Shown: positions 23,262-31,584 of the stretch, piece after piece
Position numbering within the stretch: the stretch's first letter is position 1
Layout: each line of letters starts with the position of its first letter
Source of the DNA: Scatomorpha merdigallinarum
GTDB taxonomy: Bacteria > Bacillota > Clostridia > Oscillospirales > Oscillospiraceae
Reading direction: 5' to 3'
DNA: 64,000 nt
Assembly (NCBI GenBank): GCA_018710885.1
Contig: DVJA01000043.1
Location: 14,411-78,410 of the forward strand
The notes under the pieces: generated by a model
Database searches by the model: none
The model's input: the letters and a program-made list of their open reading frames with translations, nothing else
What the model was told of the DNA's origin: nothing
Translations under genes and position numbers: made by a program

Positions 23262-24677
23262 TTAATTGCGCTTCCACTTGGCGCCCTGCGGGGTGTCGAT
23301 TATCGTTATCCCCTCGGCGGCGAGCATGTCGCGGATGCGGTCGGCTTCGGCGTAGTTCTTGGCCTTCTTGGCGGCTGCACGCTCGGCGAGCAGGCCCTCT
23401 ATGCGCTCATCGTGCTCCTCTTCGGGCTCCGCGTTCTTCTTGCGCAGCTCTTCGGCCTTCTCAATGAGCGAGAGGCTCAGCACGCGGTCAAAGTCGGCCA
23501 CGGCGGCAAGCCGGGTGGCGTCGTTGGTCTTGGCCTTGAGCGCGTCGTAGAGCGCGGTGACGGCCAGGGAGGTGTTGAGGTCGTTGTCCAGTGCATCGGT
23601 GAACTTGGACTTGAGTTCGGCCAGCACCGCCGCGTCAACTTCGCCGTCGCCGGGTTTGAGCGTGGCGATGCGGGCAATGAGCTTTTCGTAGGCGCTCTCT
23701 GCGTTGTCGAGGTTCTCCCAGCTGAAGACGAGGTTCTTGCGGTAGTGGCTCTGCAGGCAGAAGAAGCGGTAGGCCAGGGGGTCATAGCCCTTCTCCTGGA
23801 GCAGGCTGACAGTCAGAAACTCGCCGCTCGACTTGCTCATCTTGCCGTGGTTGGTATTCAGGTGGTGGACGTGCACCCAATAATTGCACCATTTGTGGCC
23901 CAGATAGCTCTCGGACTGGGCAATTTCGTTGGTGTGGTGGGGGAAGGCGTTATCTATGCCTCCGCAGTGAATGTCGAGATCTTCTCCCAGATGCTTCATG
24001 CTGATGCCGGAGCACTCGATGTGCCAGCCAGGGTAGCCTACGCCCCAGGGGGAGTCCCATTTGAGGGCCTGATCCTCGAACTTGCTCTTGGTGAACCAGA
24101 GCACGAAGTCGTTCTTGTTGCGCTTATTGGTGTCCTCCTCGACGCCTTCACGCACGCCGACGTCCAGATCGTCCGCGTCGAAGTCGTTGAAGACGTAGTA
24201 CTTTTCGAGCTTGCTGGTGTCAAAGTAGACGTTGCCGCCGGCAAAGTAGGCGTAGCCGGTGTCCATGAGTTTGGAGATTATCTTGATGTACTCGTCTATG
24301 CAGTTGGTGGCGGGCTCGACGACGTCGGGGGTCTTGATGTTCAGCTTGGCACAGTCGTCGAAGAAAGCGTCAGTGTAGAACTTGGCGATCTCCATGACGG
24401 TCTTGTGCTCGCGCTTGGCGCCCTTGAGCATCTTGTCCTCGCCGGTGTCGGCGTCAGAGCTGAGGTGGCCGACGTCAGTGATGTTCATGACGCGCTTGAC
24501 ATTGTATCCGGCGTAACGCAGGTACTTCTCAAGCACATCCTCCATGATGTAGCTGCGCAGGTTGCCGATGTGGGCGTAGTGGTACACCGTGGGGCCGCAG
24601 GTGTACATCTTCACGATGTCGGGGTGGTTAGGGACAAATTCCTCTTTGGTGTGAGTAGCGCTGTTATAGAGCTTCAT
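23262..24677 (-). CDS. cysS: Cysteinyl-tRNA synthetase
   Basis: 471 residues. HIGH motif variant YHYAHIGNLRSY, KMSKS intact at NHGKMSKSSGEF, zinc-site and amino-acid pocket residues at CGPTVY, GWHIECSGIS and HCGGIDNAFPHHTNEIAQ. The C-terminal helical bundle ends with the AEADRIRDMLAAEGI and DTPQGAKWKR elements typical of the family. It charges tRNA-Cys. It overlaps cysE by 4 nt and is controlled by the T-box leader upstream of cysE. Confidence 0.97.
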   Translation of the reverse strand: MKLYNSATHTKEEFVPNHPDIVKMYTCGPTVYHYAHIGNLRSYIMEDVLEKYLRYAGYNVKRVMNITDVGHLSSDADTGEDKMLKGAKREHKTVMEIAKFYTDAFFDDCAKLNIKTPDVVEPATNCIDEYIKIISKLMDTGYAYFAGGNVYFDTSKLEKYYVFNDFDADDLDVGVREGVEEDTNKRNKNDFVLWFTKSKFEDQALKWDSPWGVGYPGWHIECSGISMKHLGEDLDIHCGGIDNAFPHHTNEIAQSESYLGHKWCNYWVHVHHLNTNHGKMSKSSGEFLTVSLLQEKGYDPLAYRFFCLQSHYRKNLVFSWENLDNAESAYEKLIARIATLKPGDGEVDAAVLAELKSKFTDALDNDLNTSLAVTALYDALKAKTNDATRLAAVADFDRVLSLSLIEKAEELRKKNAEPEEEHDERIEGLLAERAAAKKAKNYAEADRIRDMLAAEGITIIDTPQGAKWKRN

Positions 24678-25336
24678 GCTGTTTCCCTCTCCTTTGTATT
24701 GTTGCCGGCCGCGAGGCTGGCCTTGAGTTCATTGAGTTCACTCCTGAGGGCCACGACCTCCTGGACCAGGGGGTCGGTGACGTGTATCTGCTCGACAGAG
24801 GCGACGTAGTTGACTTTTTCACCGTTTTGTTTCACCACGCGGGCGGGAGCTCCGACAGCGGTGGAGCCTTCAGGTATCTCGCGCAGGACGACGGAATTGG
24901 CCGCGACGCGGGAGTTGTCTCCGACCTTGAAGGGGCCGAGCACCTTCGCGCCGGAGCCTATGAGCACATTGTTGCCGATGGTCGGGTGGCGCTTGCCGGT
25001 GTCCTTGCCGGTGCCGCCGAGGGTCACACCCTGGTAGAGCAGGCAATCGTCGCCGATCTCGGCCGTCTCGCCTATCACTATGCCCATGCCGTGGTCAATG
25101 ACCAGGCGCTTGCCTATTGTTGCGCCGGGGTGGATCTCTATGCCCGTCTTGTGGCGGGTGCGCTGGGAGATGTAGCGGGCGAGGAACTTGTGGTCGTGCT
25201 CGTAGCACCAGTGGGCGATCTTGTGGTTGGCAGTGGCGCGGATGCCGGGGTAGAGCAGCAGTATTTCCAGCGTGCTGCGCGCGGCGGGGTCGCGCTGCTT
25301 GTAGGCTTCGACGGTCTCCATAAGGTCCTTGAACAT
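24674..25336 (-). CDS. cysE: Serine O-acetyltransferase
   Basis: 220 residues. Short N-terminal helical part, then a left-handed beta-helix with hexapeptide repeats (IEIHPGATIGKRLVIDHGMG, VIGETAEIGDDCLLYQGVTLG, HPTIGNNVLIGSGAKVLG). The catalytic His pair (HPGA, DHG) is present. It makes O-acetylserine for cysteine synthesis. The cysE-cysS pair links cysteine supply to tRNA charging. An added C-terminal segment after residue 185 has a short heptad-like helix. Confidence 0.95.
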   Translation of the reverse strand: MFKDLMETVEAYKQRDPAARSTLEILLLYPGIRATANHKIAHWCYEHDHKFLARYISQRTRHKTGIEIHPGATIGKRLVIDHGMGIVIGETAEIGDDCLLYQGVTLGGTGKDTGKRHPTIGNNVLIGSGAKVLGPFKVGDNSRVAANSVVLREIPEGSTAVGAPARVVKQNGEKVNYVASVEQIHVTDPLVQEVVALRSELNELKASLAAGNNTKERETA

Positions 25337-25404
25337 TTTTCAGTCCTCCATAAGATGTAGTGTCCGGGAGGAGCTTGCGAGAATTTTTCATGGAGCGCAT
25401 AAAC

Positions 25405-25665
25405 GAAAAAGCCTCCCATGCCTTGCGGCATGAGAGGCGTAAAATTACGCGGTTCCACTCTCGCTTATCACTCTCCGGCAGATAACCGGGCCGGCCTTAA
25501 CGCGACCGACACGGGACGGCATTTCCTCCGTCCTCGGCTCCGGGGCGCATTTCACGCTCTGCCTGACCAGTCCCGCTTGCAGCCAGAGCACGCGACATCC
25601 TTGTGCTCAGGCGGGACCTCTCTGGGGCCGGCGAGGGGCGCTACTTTTCCCCATCACAGCCATTT
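25405..25665 (-). promoter_or_regulatory. T-box riboswitch, cysteine-specific
   Basis: The leader of cysE-cysS. Read leftward, stem I includes the GTGAAATGCGCCCC segment whose TGC (25547-25549) is positioned as the specifier codon for cysteine. The conserved T-box element GAGTGGAACCGCG is at about 25449-25465, followed by the antiterminator/terminator: GCCTCTCATGCCG pairs with CGGCATGGGAGGC and ends in a T run (25405-25440). Uncharged tRNA-Cys should stabilise the antiterminator and switch on both genes. The 383 bases without a gene from 25337 to 25719 are this leader and its promoter. Confidence 0.93.
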
Positions 25666-25674
25666 AGCTCTATT

Positions 25675-25703
25675 ATACTAGCATAGCCCGCAAAAGGTGT
25701 CAA
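25675..25703 (-). promoter_or_regulatory. Promoter of the T-box/cysE/cysS transcript
   Basis: Read leftward: TTGACA, 17 nt, TAGTAT. TATAAT overlaps three bases further on but at 20-nt spacing. Confidence 0.75.
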
Positions 25704-25719
25704 GGGGATGCGGCAAAAT

Positions 25720-26553
25720 TTATTCTGCCGTATATACTATCCAGAAGGAGTAATACGCACTCCCGCCACCGCCGCCAGCGTCGTCCCAGCGTGCCTCTAC
25801 CTCGTATGTCCAACCGCCGGGCTCTAGCTCTAGCGTGAGGCCGTTCACAGGCACATCAAAACTCTCGGCGTCATACTCTCCCCAACTGGTGTCACTCCAG
25901 CGGCGCGCGGCTACAATCTCATCCGGCTCTACCATGAAACTCAGCGTGGCCTCGCTGCTGAAAGTGTCAAGGGGCGCGAGCCACTCCTGACAGTCGAGTG
26001 GGTGCGCGCTGTCGGATTCGATTCCGGTATATGTGCCGTCTGCGTTGGGATAGTACCAGGAGTAGGTGCCCCGCAGCGCGCCGACGGAGGTGTTGTCGCT
26101 CATAACAGCGAGCGCGGGCGGTTCGGTCATGTAGTCAATGGCAGTACCTGAGTTCAGCAGGTCATTGGCGTATGAGCTCAGGGCGTCGCAGGGCTCATAC
26201 TTTGTCCTGTAGCCAGCACTGCCAATAATGAGGAAAGGGTTATATGCCGTTACGTCCAGCACGCTGCCGTCAGTGAGCGTGATTGTGTAGGTCACACCCT
26301 GGCCAGTGTACTCGTTGTAGGAGTCGTCGCGCCTGTAAACTACCGCATTGCCCAGCAGCTGTGCGAGTTCATCGGTGTCAGAGACTTCGAGTGTGCGGCC
26401 CGGCGGGCTGAGAGTGACGCTTGCAAAGGCTATGTCCCCGCTGTCCAGGCCCTTGAAAGGCCGAGCGCCGGTGACGTAGCCGCTGCCTATTACGGCGGCG
26501 CATATTACTATGGCAAACATGGCCAATACAGCCGCAAGCTGGAACCTTTTCAT
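25720..26553 (-). CDS. Exported or membrane-anchored protein, unknown
   Basis: 277 residues. An N-terminal hydrophobic helix (LAAVLAMFAIVICAAVIGSG) acts as signal peptide or anchor; the rest is a beta-rich, acidic, Tyr/Trp-containing outside domain that includes YTITLTDGSVLDVTAYNPF and ends LEPGGWTYEVEARWDDAGGG. The ATG at 26553 is 6 nt after GAGGTG. It lies 54 nt downstream of the membrane-bound GGDEF gene in the same direction and may be its operon partner. No family recognised. Confidence 0.6.
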   Translation of the reverse strand: MKRFQLAAVLAMFAIVICAAVIGSGYVTGARPFKGLDSGDIAFASVTLSPPGRTLEVSDTDELAQLLGNAVVYRRDDSYNEYTGQGVTYTITLTDGSVLDVTAYNPFLIIGSAGYRTKYEPCDALSSYANDLLNSGTAIDYMTEPPALAVMSDNTSVGALRGTYSWYYPNADGTYTGIESDSAHPLDCQEWLAPLDTFSSEATLSFMVEPDEIVAARRWSDTSWGEYDAESFDVPVNGLTLELEPGGWTYEVEARWDDAGGGGGSAYYSFWIVYTAE

Positions 26554-26607
26554 ATCATTCACCTCAAATGTCAGACGCGGGGAATATGAAAAAGTTCCCG
26601 CCGTGCA

Positions 26608-28518
26608 TTAGCGCGCGCGGCGGGAATTGGCGGGATTTCGATAGTATTCGCGCTTTTTGGCGTACATGCGTGACTCGGCGAGCTTTATGAGCACCTTGGG
26701 ATCATGCACCGGCGGCGCAGACATGGCATAGCCTGCCGATACATAGTAGCCAACTCGTTCAAGAGAGCTGACTATAGCCTGAGTGTGGTGGGCTGTTTCG
26801 CTTTCGGGCCGGTCTATGACAAAGACTACGAACTCATCACCGCCCAGACGGTAAGCGTACTTGGAGCCGAAACGTGTCCTTATCTCGTCGGCAACAGCGC
26901 GCAGCATGTCGTCTCCGGCTTCGTGACCTCTGGTGTTATTGAGTTCATGCAGGCCGTTCACGTCCAGAAACACGCAAGCCAGGCTCTCTGTGGCATCAGA
27001 ACCTACCTTGGGGCAGTCGAGCTCATAGCGGTTCCGGTTGTACAGCCCGGTCAGTATGTCCCTCTCACCGCGCCGCTGCATGGCCCGGTAGTTACGGGCG
27101 TTGCCGCAAAACATTGCAAAGCTGAAGCTCATACTTTTCAGCATGGCGGCGCAGCCGGAGCCGGATTTAAGCCCGCTGGCCGAAAGCACGCCGCGGATGA
27201 TGCCGCCGGTGTCCTCTACCGGTATGGATGCAATGTCTGACATGCTTTCCGGCGCACGTGGGAGCAATTCGTGAACGTCCTGGCTGCTGTGCAGTGAAAT
27301 TTCAGTGTGCCCGTCAGCAAAGTATTCCGCGAGCTTTTCCGCGCTCTTCATGAGATATGCGCCAAGTTCCGTTTCACCGCCCTGCTCCCACAGATAGCCG
27401 GAGTCTGTGCCCGGGCTTTCAGCGTTCACCATAGTGAAGGCAACTCTGCGTGCCGGTAACATCCTGGATATTACCTCCAGCGCAAGTGGAACATTTTCGC
27501 GGTGTTCATGTGCGTTGAAGAGCAGCTTCTCCACATCGTAAATATAGTTTAGCGTATCCAGCTGGCGCTGCTTTTCCCCGGTTTCCCGCCTCATGTAGCG
27601 TATGAGCCAGAGAATGTAAATAAGAAATGCAACGGCCTCCAGCACGAGCAGTGTGTTGAGCATCTGGCGTATATCGCGTGCGTCCGAAAAGACAAGGTCC
27701 TCGGGGACCGAGAGAGCTACTCGCCATTGGTTTATGCTCAGCGGCCGATAGTAGAAGTACAGGTATTCGCCTATCGTCTGAGAGACGAAAACAACATAAT
27801 TGCTCTCGCCGTCTATCAGGCCCTGACGCAGCGTTGCATCGTCATATCCCTTGGCCATGGGACGCGACCCGCCGTCCCAGATATTACCGGGCTCGTCATG
27901 CCAGGTATCAATGAGGTAGTCGCCCGTAGCGCCGTCGATGACGTATACCGCCGCCTCTCCGCTGTACGGTGAATAGGGCAGCTCGGCTCCAAGGGTGCCA
28001 AGCTCTATCACGCCGTAGAGTATGGCCACGGTTTCACCGTCGCGCTCGACAGGTACAAAGTGGCGCACTACATAGTCCTCTCCGTCAAGATCAACTTCAC
28101 GGTCGGAGATGTGCGCGCCCACGGCTGCCAACTCGTCAAAAGACAGAGCTCCGTGCGCGTCTATGGTCACTCCGTCGGGCGCGAGCACGGTGCTGTCCGG
28201 CAGCAGCAGTTCCAGCCGTGAGAAAAAGGTCCCGGCCCCGCGGTAAGAATCAAGAAAATCATGGAGCGCTTCCGTGCCCACGCCCATATAGTCGCCAGCG
28301 AGAGCCGCAAGCAGCTCAAGCTGTCTTCTGTCGGTGGACATGTTCAGCTCCAGGCTCTCTGCAAATTCGTCCGCTTCCGAGGCCAGGCGGCTGAAGCTGG
28401 CAGCTTCTTCGGCGTCGTTTATGCGGTCTGTCATTATGATGCTTGCAATTACAACGAGCACGACCAGTATAAATGTCGCGGCCAACGGGCCGCCCCAATG
28501 TACAAAGCGTGCCTGCAT
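26608..28518 (-). CDS. Membrane-bound diguanylate cyclase with extracellular sensor
   Basis: 636 residues: helix 1 (about 12-30), a long outside region of dCache-like character (31-285), helix 2 (about 287-306), a GAF-like linker (about 330-460) and a GGDEF domain (about 480-625). The active-site loop is RLGGDEFVVFV with GGDEF at 559-563, so cyclic di-GMP synthesis should be possible. The RxxD inhibitory site is absent (RFGSKYAY in its place). It is divergent from the polysaccharide locus at 28771 and probably supplies an outside-signal input to it. Confidence 0.88.
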   Translation of the reverse strand: MQARFVHWGGPLAATFILVVLVVIASIIMTDRINDAEEAASFSRLASEADEFAESLELNMSTDRRQLELLAALAGDYMGVGTEALHDFLDSYRGAGTFFSRLELLLPDSTVLAPDGVTIDAHGALSFDELAAVGAHISDREVDLDGEDYVVRHFVPVERDGETVAILYGVIELGTLGAELPYSPYSGEAAVYVIDGATGDYLIDTWHDEPGNIWDGGSRPMAKGYDDATLRQGLIDGESNYVVFVSQTIGEYLYFYYRPLSINQWRVALSVPEDLVFSDARDIRQMLNTLLVLEAVAFLIYILWLIRYMRRETGEKQRQLDTLNYIYDVEKLLFNAHEHRENVPLALEVISRMLPARRVAFTMVNAESPGTDSGYLWEQGGETELGAYLMKSAEKLAEYFADGHTEISLHSSQDVHELLPRAPESMSDIASIPVEDTGGIIRGVLSASGLKSGSGCAAMLKSMSFSFAMFCGNARNYRAMQRRGERDILTGLYNRNRYELDCPKVGSDATESLACVFLDVNGLHELNNTRGHEAGDDMLRAVADEIRTRFGSKYAYRLGGDEFVVFVIDRPESETAHHTQAIVSSLERVGYYVSAGYAMSAPPVHDPKVLIKLAESRMYAKKREYYRNPANSRRAR

Positions 28519-28551
28519 ATATTTTCCCCCAAGCGTTTCGCTATTATATTC

Positions 28552-28581
28552 ATATTACAGAGTTAATAGGCATTTTGTCAA
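28552..28581 (-). promoter_or_regulatory. Promoter of the membrane GGDEF gene
   Basis: Read leftward: TTGACA, 18 nt, TAATAT, about 35 nt before the coding start. Confidence 0.65.
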
Positions 28582-28641
28582 GATTAGTTAATTATTTTGT
28601 AAAATTTATATCAGGCAGATCAAAATTTGTCGACCACGATG

Positions 28642-28670
28642 TTGCGACAGTATTCAATACATGCTAAAAT
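28642..28670 (+). promoter_or_regulatory. Promoter of the polysaccharide/cyclic di-GMP locus
   Basis: TTGCGA, 17 nt, TAAAAT, with a leader of about 95 nt before the first gene. I searched the leader for the cyclic di-GMP-I and -II aptamer cores and saw neither. Confidence 0.6.
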
Positions 28671-28770
28671 AATAAGGTTAATGAGAATTAAACGCCGGTT
28701 CATATCTGCAGTTTACAGATTGTGGGGATTATAAATTGCGTTACGAACTTAAGCATAGCAGGAGGTATGA

Positions 28771-30093
28771 ATGATGTCCGCGACGGACAGCATTAAAGCC
28801 GCCGGCAGAAGCCGTCTTGAAGAACTGAATGAGGCGTTGAACGAAGTGTTTTTGGCCGTGTTGAGGGTTGACATGAAAGAAAACACTGTGCGCGTGCTGC
28901 ACAACAAAAATGCCCGGGACGTGCCGGAAAGCAGAGTGGAATGGCCGGAGTACCTGGAACGCTATACCACCGTTTTCTCGGAGAAAGAGCGCAGGGGGCT
29001 GTTGTCGCGGCTCTCGGGCGAGGCGTTGATGAATCAGCTCCGGGCCGGGAGGCTCAATTTTACTCTGGACACCTCGTATAAGAGCGATTATGAGACCAAT
29101 TGGCTGACCATCTCCGTGAACATAAGGCCGGGTGTAGGTGGAGAGAATGCACATGCGTACATATTTGTCAGACGGACAAATGAAGAACATCTGCTTCGCA
29201 GTATAATCGACCTCTTTGTGTACAGCACCTGCGATTATTTTATATATCTCAACGCGCGTACCAACAGTTACGTCATGTTCAGCGGCAATACCAACGGAAC
29301 ACCGCTGCCGCCGGCCACTTGTGACGACTATGAGACAGCCATAGTAGATTACGCGGAGAGATATGTTGTACCTGAGGACCGGGAAATGACGGTGCGGGAG
29401 ATGAGACTGGGGCGGGTGCTTGAACAACTGGAGCACCGTGGCGTACACTCTTTTACGGTTGGTGTTATGGAGAAGGGGCGCGGCTATACCAGAAAGAGGC
29501 TCGAGTACCGCTACTATGACCGCGACTCACAAATGATTTTGCTTGCACGCACTGATGTGACGGACGTCTATTTTGAAAACCTAGAGCGCACAGAGCGTCT
29601 GCGAGAGGCACAACTGCAGGCTGAAACGGACCCGCTTACAGGCGTGTTGAACTACGGTGGACTGCATGAGAGAGTGACACGCGCCCTGGAGAAAAACCAT
29701 CAAAACAGCGCCCTGCTCTTTATCGACCTCGACGACTTCAAGCTGGTGAACGACACTATGGGTCACCACACAGGCGATGAGCTGCTGCGAAGGGTCACGG
29801 ATGTGCTGCGCAGCCAGCTCTGGGAGCGGGACATATGCGGCCGGGTCGGAGGGGACGAGTTTGTAGTATTCCTGCCCGAGCTGCATGGCCGTGAACAGGC
29901 CATCTACTGCGCGGAGCGCCTGTGTGAAAGCATAGCCGGTATAGGGCGGCGTGGCGAATTCAACATCTCGTGCAGCATCGGCGTGGCATACGCACCGGAG
30001 GACGGTACGGACTATGCATCCCTGTCGCGCTGCGCAGACGCGCGCGCCTATGCAGCGAAAGCCAGGGGCAAGAACTGCTATCACGCAGGCTGA
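28771..30093 (+). CDS. Cytoplasmic diguanylate cyclase
   Basis: 440 residues, no membrane segment. Residues about 15-270 hold one or two PAS-like sensor modules; the GGDEF domain covers about 280-435 (ETDPLTGVLNYGGLHERV opening, FIDLDDFKLVNDTMGHHTGD metal/nucleotide region, RVGGDEFVVFLPE with GGDEF at 360-364). The RxxD inhibitory site reads WERD, so feedback inhibition by product is unlikely. AGGAGG precedes the ATG. It is first in the rightward locus and presumably makes the cyclic di-GMP that controls it. Confidence 0.9.
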   Translation: MMSATDSIKAAGRSRLEELNEALNEVFLAVLRVDMKENTVRVLHNKNARDVPESRVEWPEYLERYTTVFSEKERRGLLSRLSGEALMNQLRAGRLNFTLDTSYKSDYETNWLTISVNIRPGVGGENAHAYIFVRRTNEEHLLRSIIDLFVYSTCDYFIYLNARTNSYVMFSGNTNGTPLPPATCDDYETAIVDYAERYVVPEDREMTVREMRLGRVLEQLEHRGVHSFTVGVMEKGRGYTRKRLEYRYYDRDSQMILLARTDVTDVYFENLERTERLREAQLQAETDPLTGVLNYGGLHERVTRALEKNHQNSALLFIDLDDFKLVNDTMGHHTGDELLRRVTDVLRSQLWERDICGRVGGDEFVVFLPELHGREQAIYCAERLCESIAGIGRRGEFNISCSIGVAYAPEDGTDYASLSRCADARAYAAKARGKNCYHAG

Positions 30094-30141
30094 AATTTGC
30101 GAATAGAATAGTAAATACAGTATTTACTACGACTGCAAATT
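30094..30141. promoter_or_regulatory. Nested inverted repeat between the GGDEF and VTC genes
   Basis: A perfect 19-nt palindrome AGTAAATAC-A-GTATTTACT (30110-30128) lies inside a wider pair AATTTGC (30094-30100) and GCAAATT (30135-30141). It fills most of the 67-nt gap. It is too AT-rich and lacks the T run expected of a terminator, so a regulator binding site or an RNA processing/attenuation hairpin separating the cyclase gene from the polysaccharide genes is more likely. Confidence 0.6.
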
Positions 30142-30160
30142 CATCATTGGGGGTGAGAGC

Positions 30161-30856
30161 TTGAATACAGTCATGCGGCAGGAGAAGAAATACGCCATTG
30201 ACATAGTTGAGGGGAGTACATTGCGCTCAAAGCTCTCGCGTGTGATGATACCGGATAAACACAACGGGCCGCGCGGCTACACTATACGCTCTCTCTACTT
30301 TGACACTCCCGACGACTCGGACTATACGGACAAGATAGACGGACTCGAGCTCAGGAGGAAAATACGCATGCGCATCTACTCGCCCGGGCATGATTTCGCC
30401 ATGCTGGAGATGAAGCAGAAGAGCGGCGCGTATCAGCTCAAACGCTCGCTGCGCATGGCGCGGGACGACGCCGAACGCTTGACGCGGGGGGACTATTCGC
30501 CCCTGCTGGGCTACGACGAGCCATTTGCCGCGGAGTGTTACGCGCTCATGAGCCTGCGCTGCTACCGGCCGAAGGCCGTGGTAGAGTATGAGCGGACCGC
30601 TTTCCTGGCCCGTGAGAACCATATACGCATAACACTGGACAGCTGCATACGCGCCAGCGAGACGGACCTGCGGCTGTTTGCCGGGCGCACGCACTACAAC
30701 CCGGTCATGGACGAGTCGGGCATGGTGCTGGAGGTCAAATATAACGGTTTCATATTGAGCTATGTCAAAGACCTGCTCGGGGACATACACAGACCCGAGC
30801 TGTCGGTCAGCAAGTACTGCCTGGCCCGGAGCGCTACGCGCCGGAGCCTGAGATAA
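30161..30856 (+). CDS. VTC-domain polyphosphate-polymerase-like protein
   Basis: 231 residues forming one VTC/triphosphate-tunnel fold. Tunnel residues are in place: RQEKKYAI, TIRSLYFDTP, LRRKIRMRIY, FAMLEMKQKSGAYQLKRSL, AVVEYERTAFL and MVLEVKYNGF. In yeast VTC4 this fold makes polyphosphate from ATP. Bacterial VTC proteins are often encoded with DUF4956 and CotH proteins, as here. It starts at TTG behind GGGGGTGAG. No membrane helix; it may dock on the DUF4956 protein encoded next. Confidence 0.88.
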   Translation: MNTVMRQEKKYAIDIVEGSTLRSKLSRVMIPDKHNGPRGYTIRSLYFDTPDDSDYTDKIDGLELRRKIRMRIYSPGHDFAMLEMKQKSGAYQLKRSLRMARDDAERLTRGDYSPLLGYDEPFAAECYALMSLRCYRPKAVVEYERTAFLARENHIRITLDSCIRASETDLRLFAGRTHYNPVMDESGMVLEVKYNGFILSYVKDLLGDIHRPELSVSKYCLARSATRRSLR

Positions 30857-30871
30857 GAAGGGGAGAGGACA

Positions 30872-31552
30872 ATGAGAGAATATCTGCTACAGCTGCTGGA
30901 GGGCAGCGGCGAGCTGACGGTCGAGACCATATTGATACGCATGGCCGTGAGTGCCGTTGTGGCGGCGTTTATCTTCCTGTCGTACCGGCTTTCGCACGCG
31001 GGGAGCATATACAGCCGCAAGTTCAACGTCTCACTGGCGGCGCTGACGATGATTACAACGACGGTCATGATAGTCATTGGAAACAATATAGCGCTGTCTC
31101 TCGGCATGGTGGGCGCGCTGAGCATAGTGCGCTTCCGCACTGCCATAAAGGATTCGCGCGACACAATATACATCTTCTGGGCTATCGTCGTCGGCATCTG
31201 CTGCGGCTCGGGCGACTATCTTGTCGCGGGCATAGGCAGCGCCTTCATTTTTCTGGCCCTGCTGCTCTTCGGCCGGATACGCAGCGACAACCGCGCGCTG
31301 CTGGTCATACGCTGCGCCCGCGTGGACGAACAGAAGATAGAGGCGCTCATATTCCAACACTATGACCGCAAAGCCATACTGCGCAGCAAAAACACAACCA
31401 GCGAGAGCGCGGAGTTTATATACGAGATTTCCGGGAAATATCTCAAAACCGCCGAAAAGTCAGGCGCCAAGAGCATAACCGACTTGGTCTATGAGATAGG
31501 CAGCGTTGAGTACTTCAACATCGTGATGCAGAGCGACGACATAAGCGGCTGA
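30872..31552 (+). CDS. DUF4956 membrane protein
   Basis: 226 residues. Helices at about 20-45, 50-72, 75-95 and 105-132, followed by a cytoplasmic domain of about 90 residues. The segment SLGMVGALSIVRFRTAIKD is the family's signature. DUF4956 proteins regularly accompany VTC polymerases; a role as membrane partner or channel for the polymer is plausible but unproven. It begins 15 nt after the VTC gene behind GGGGAGAGG. Confidence 0.88.
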   Translation: MREYLLQLLEGSGELTVETILIRMAVSAVVAAFIFLSYRLSHAGSIYSRKFNVSLAALTMITTTVMIVIGNNIALSLGMVGALSIVRFRTAIKDSRDTIYIFWAIVVGICCGSGDYLVAGIGSAFIFLALLLFGRIRSDNRALLVIRCARVDEQKIEALIFQHYDRKAILRSKNTTSESAEFIYEISGKYLKTAEKSGAKSITDLVYEIGSVEYFNIVMQSDDISG

Positions 31553-31584
31553 GACAACACAAATTTAGATGGGAGGTGAGGTAA

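Noticed and set aside
23412..24809. 465-codon open frame on the plus strand
   Set aside because: It is antisense to cysS and repetitive in V, G, E and A; cysS has intact HIGH and KMSKS motifs.
25418..25681. Plus-strand open frame of 87 codons
   Set aside because: The region is the T-box leader on the other strand.
28590..28770. Cyclic di-GMP riboswitch ahead of the polysaccharide locus
   Set aside because: I looked for the GEMM-I and GEMM-II aptamer cores here and in the 30094-30160 gap and found neither.
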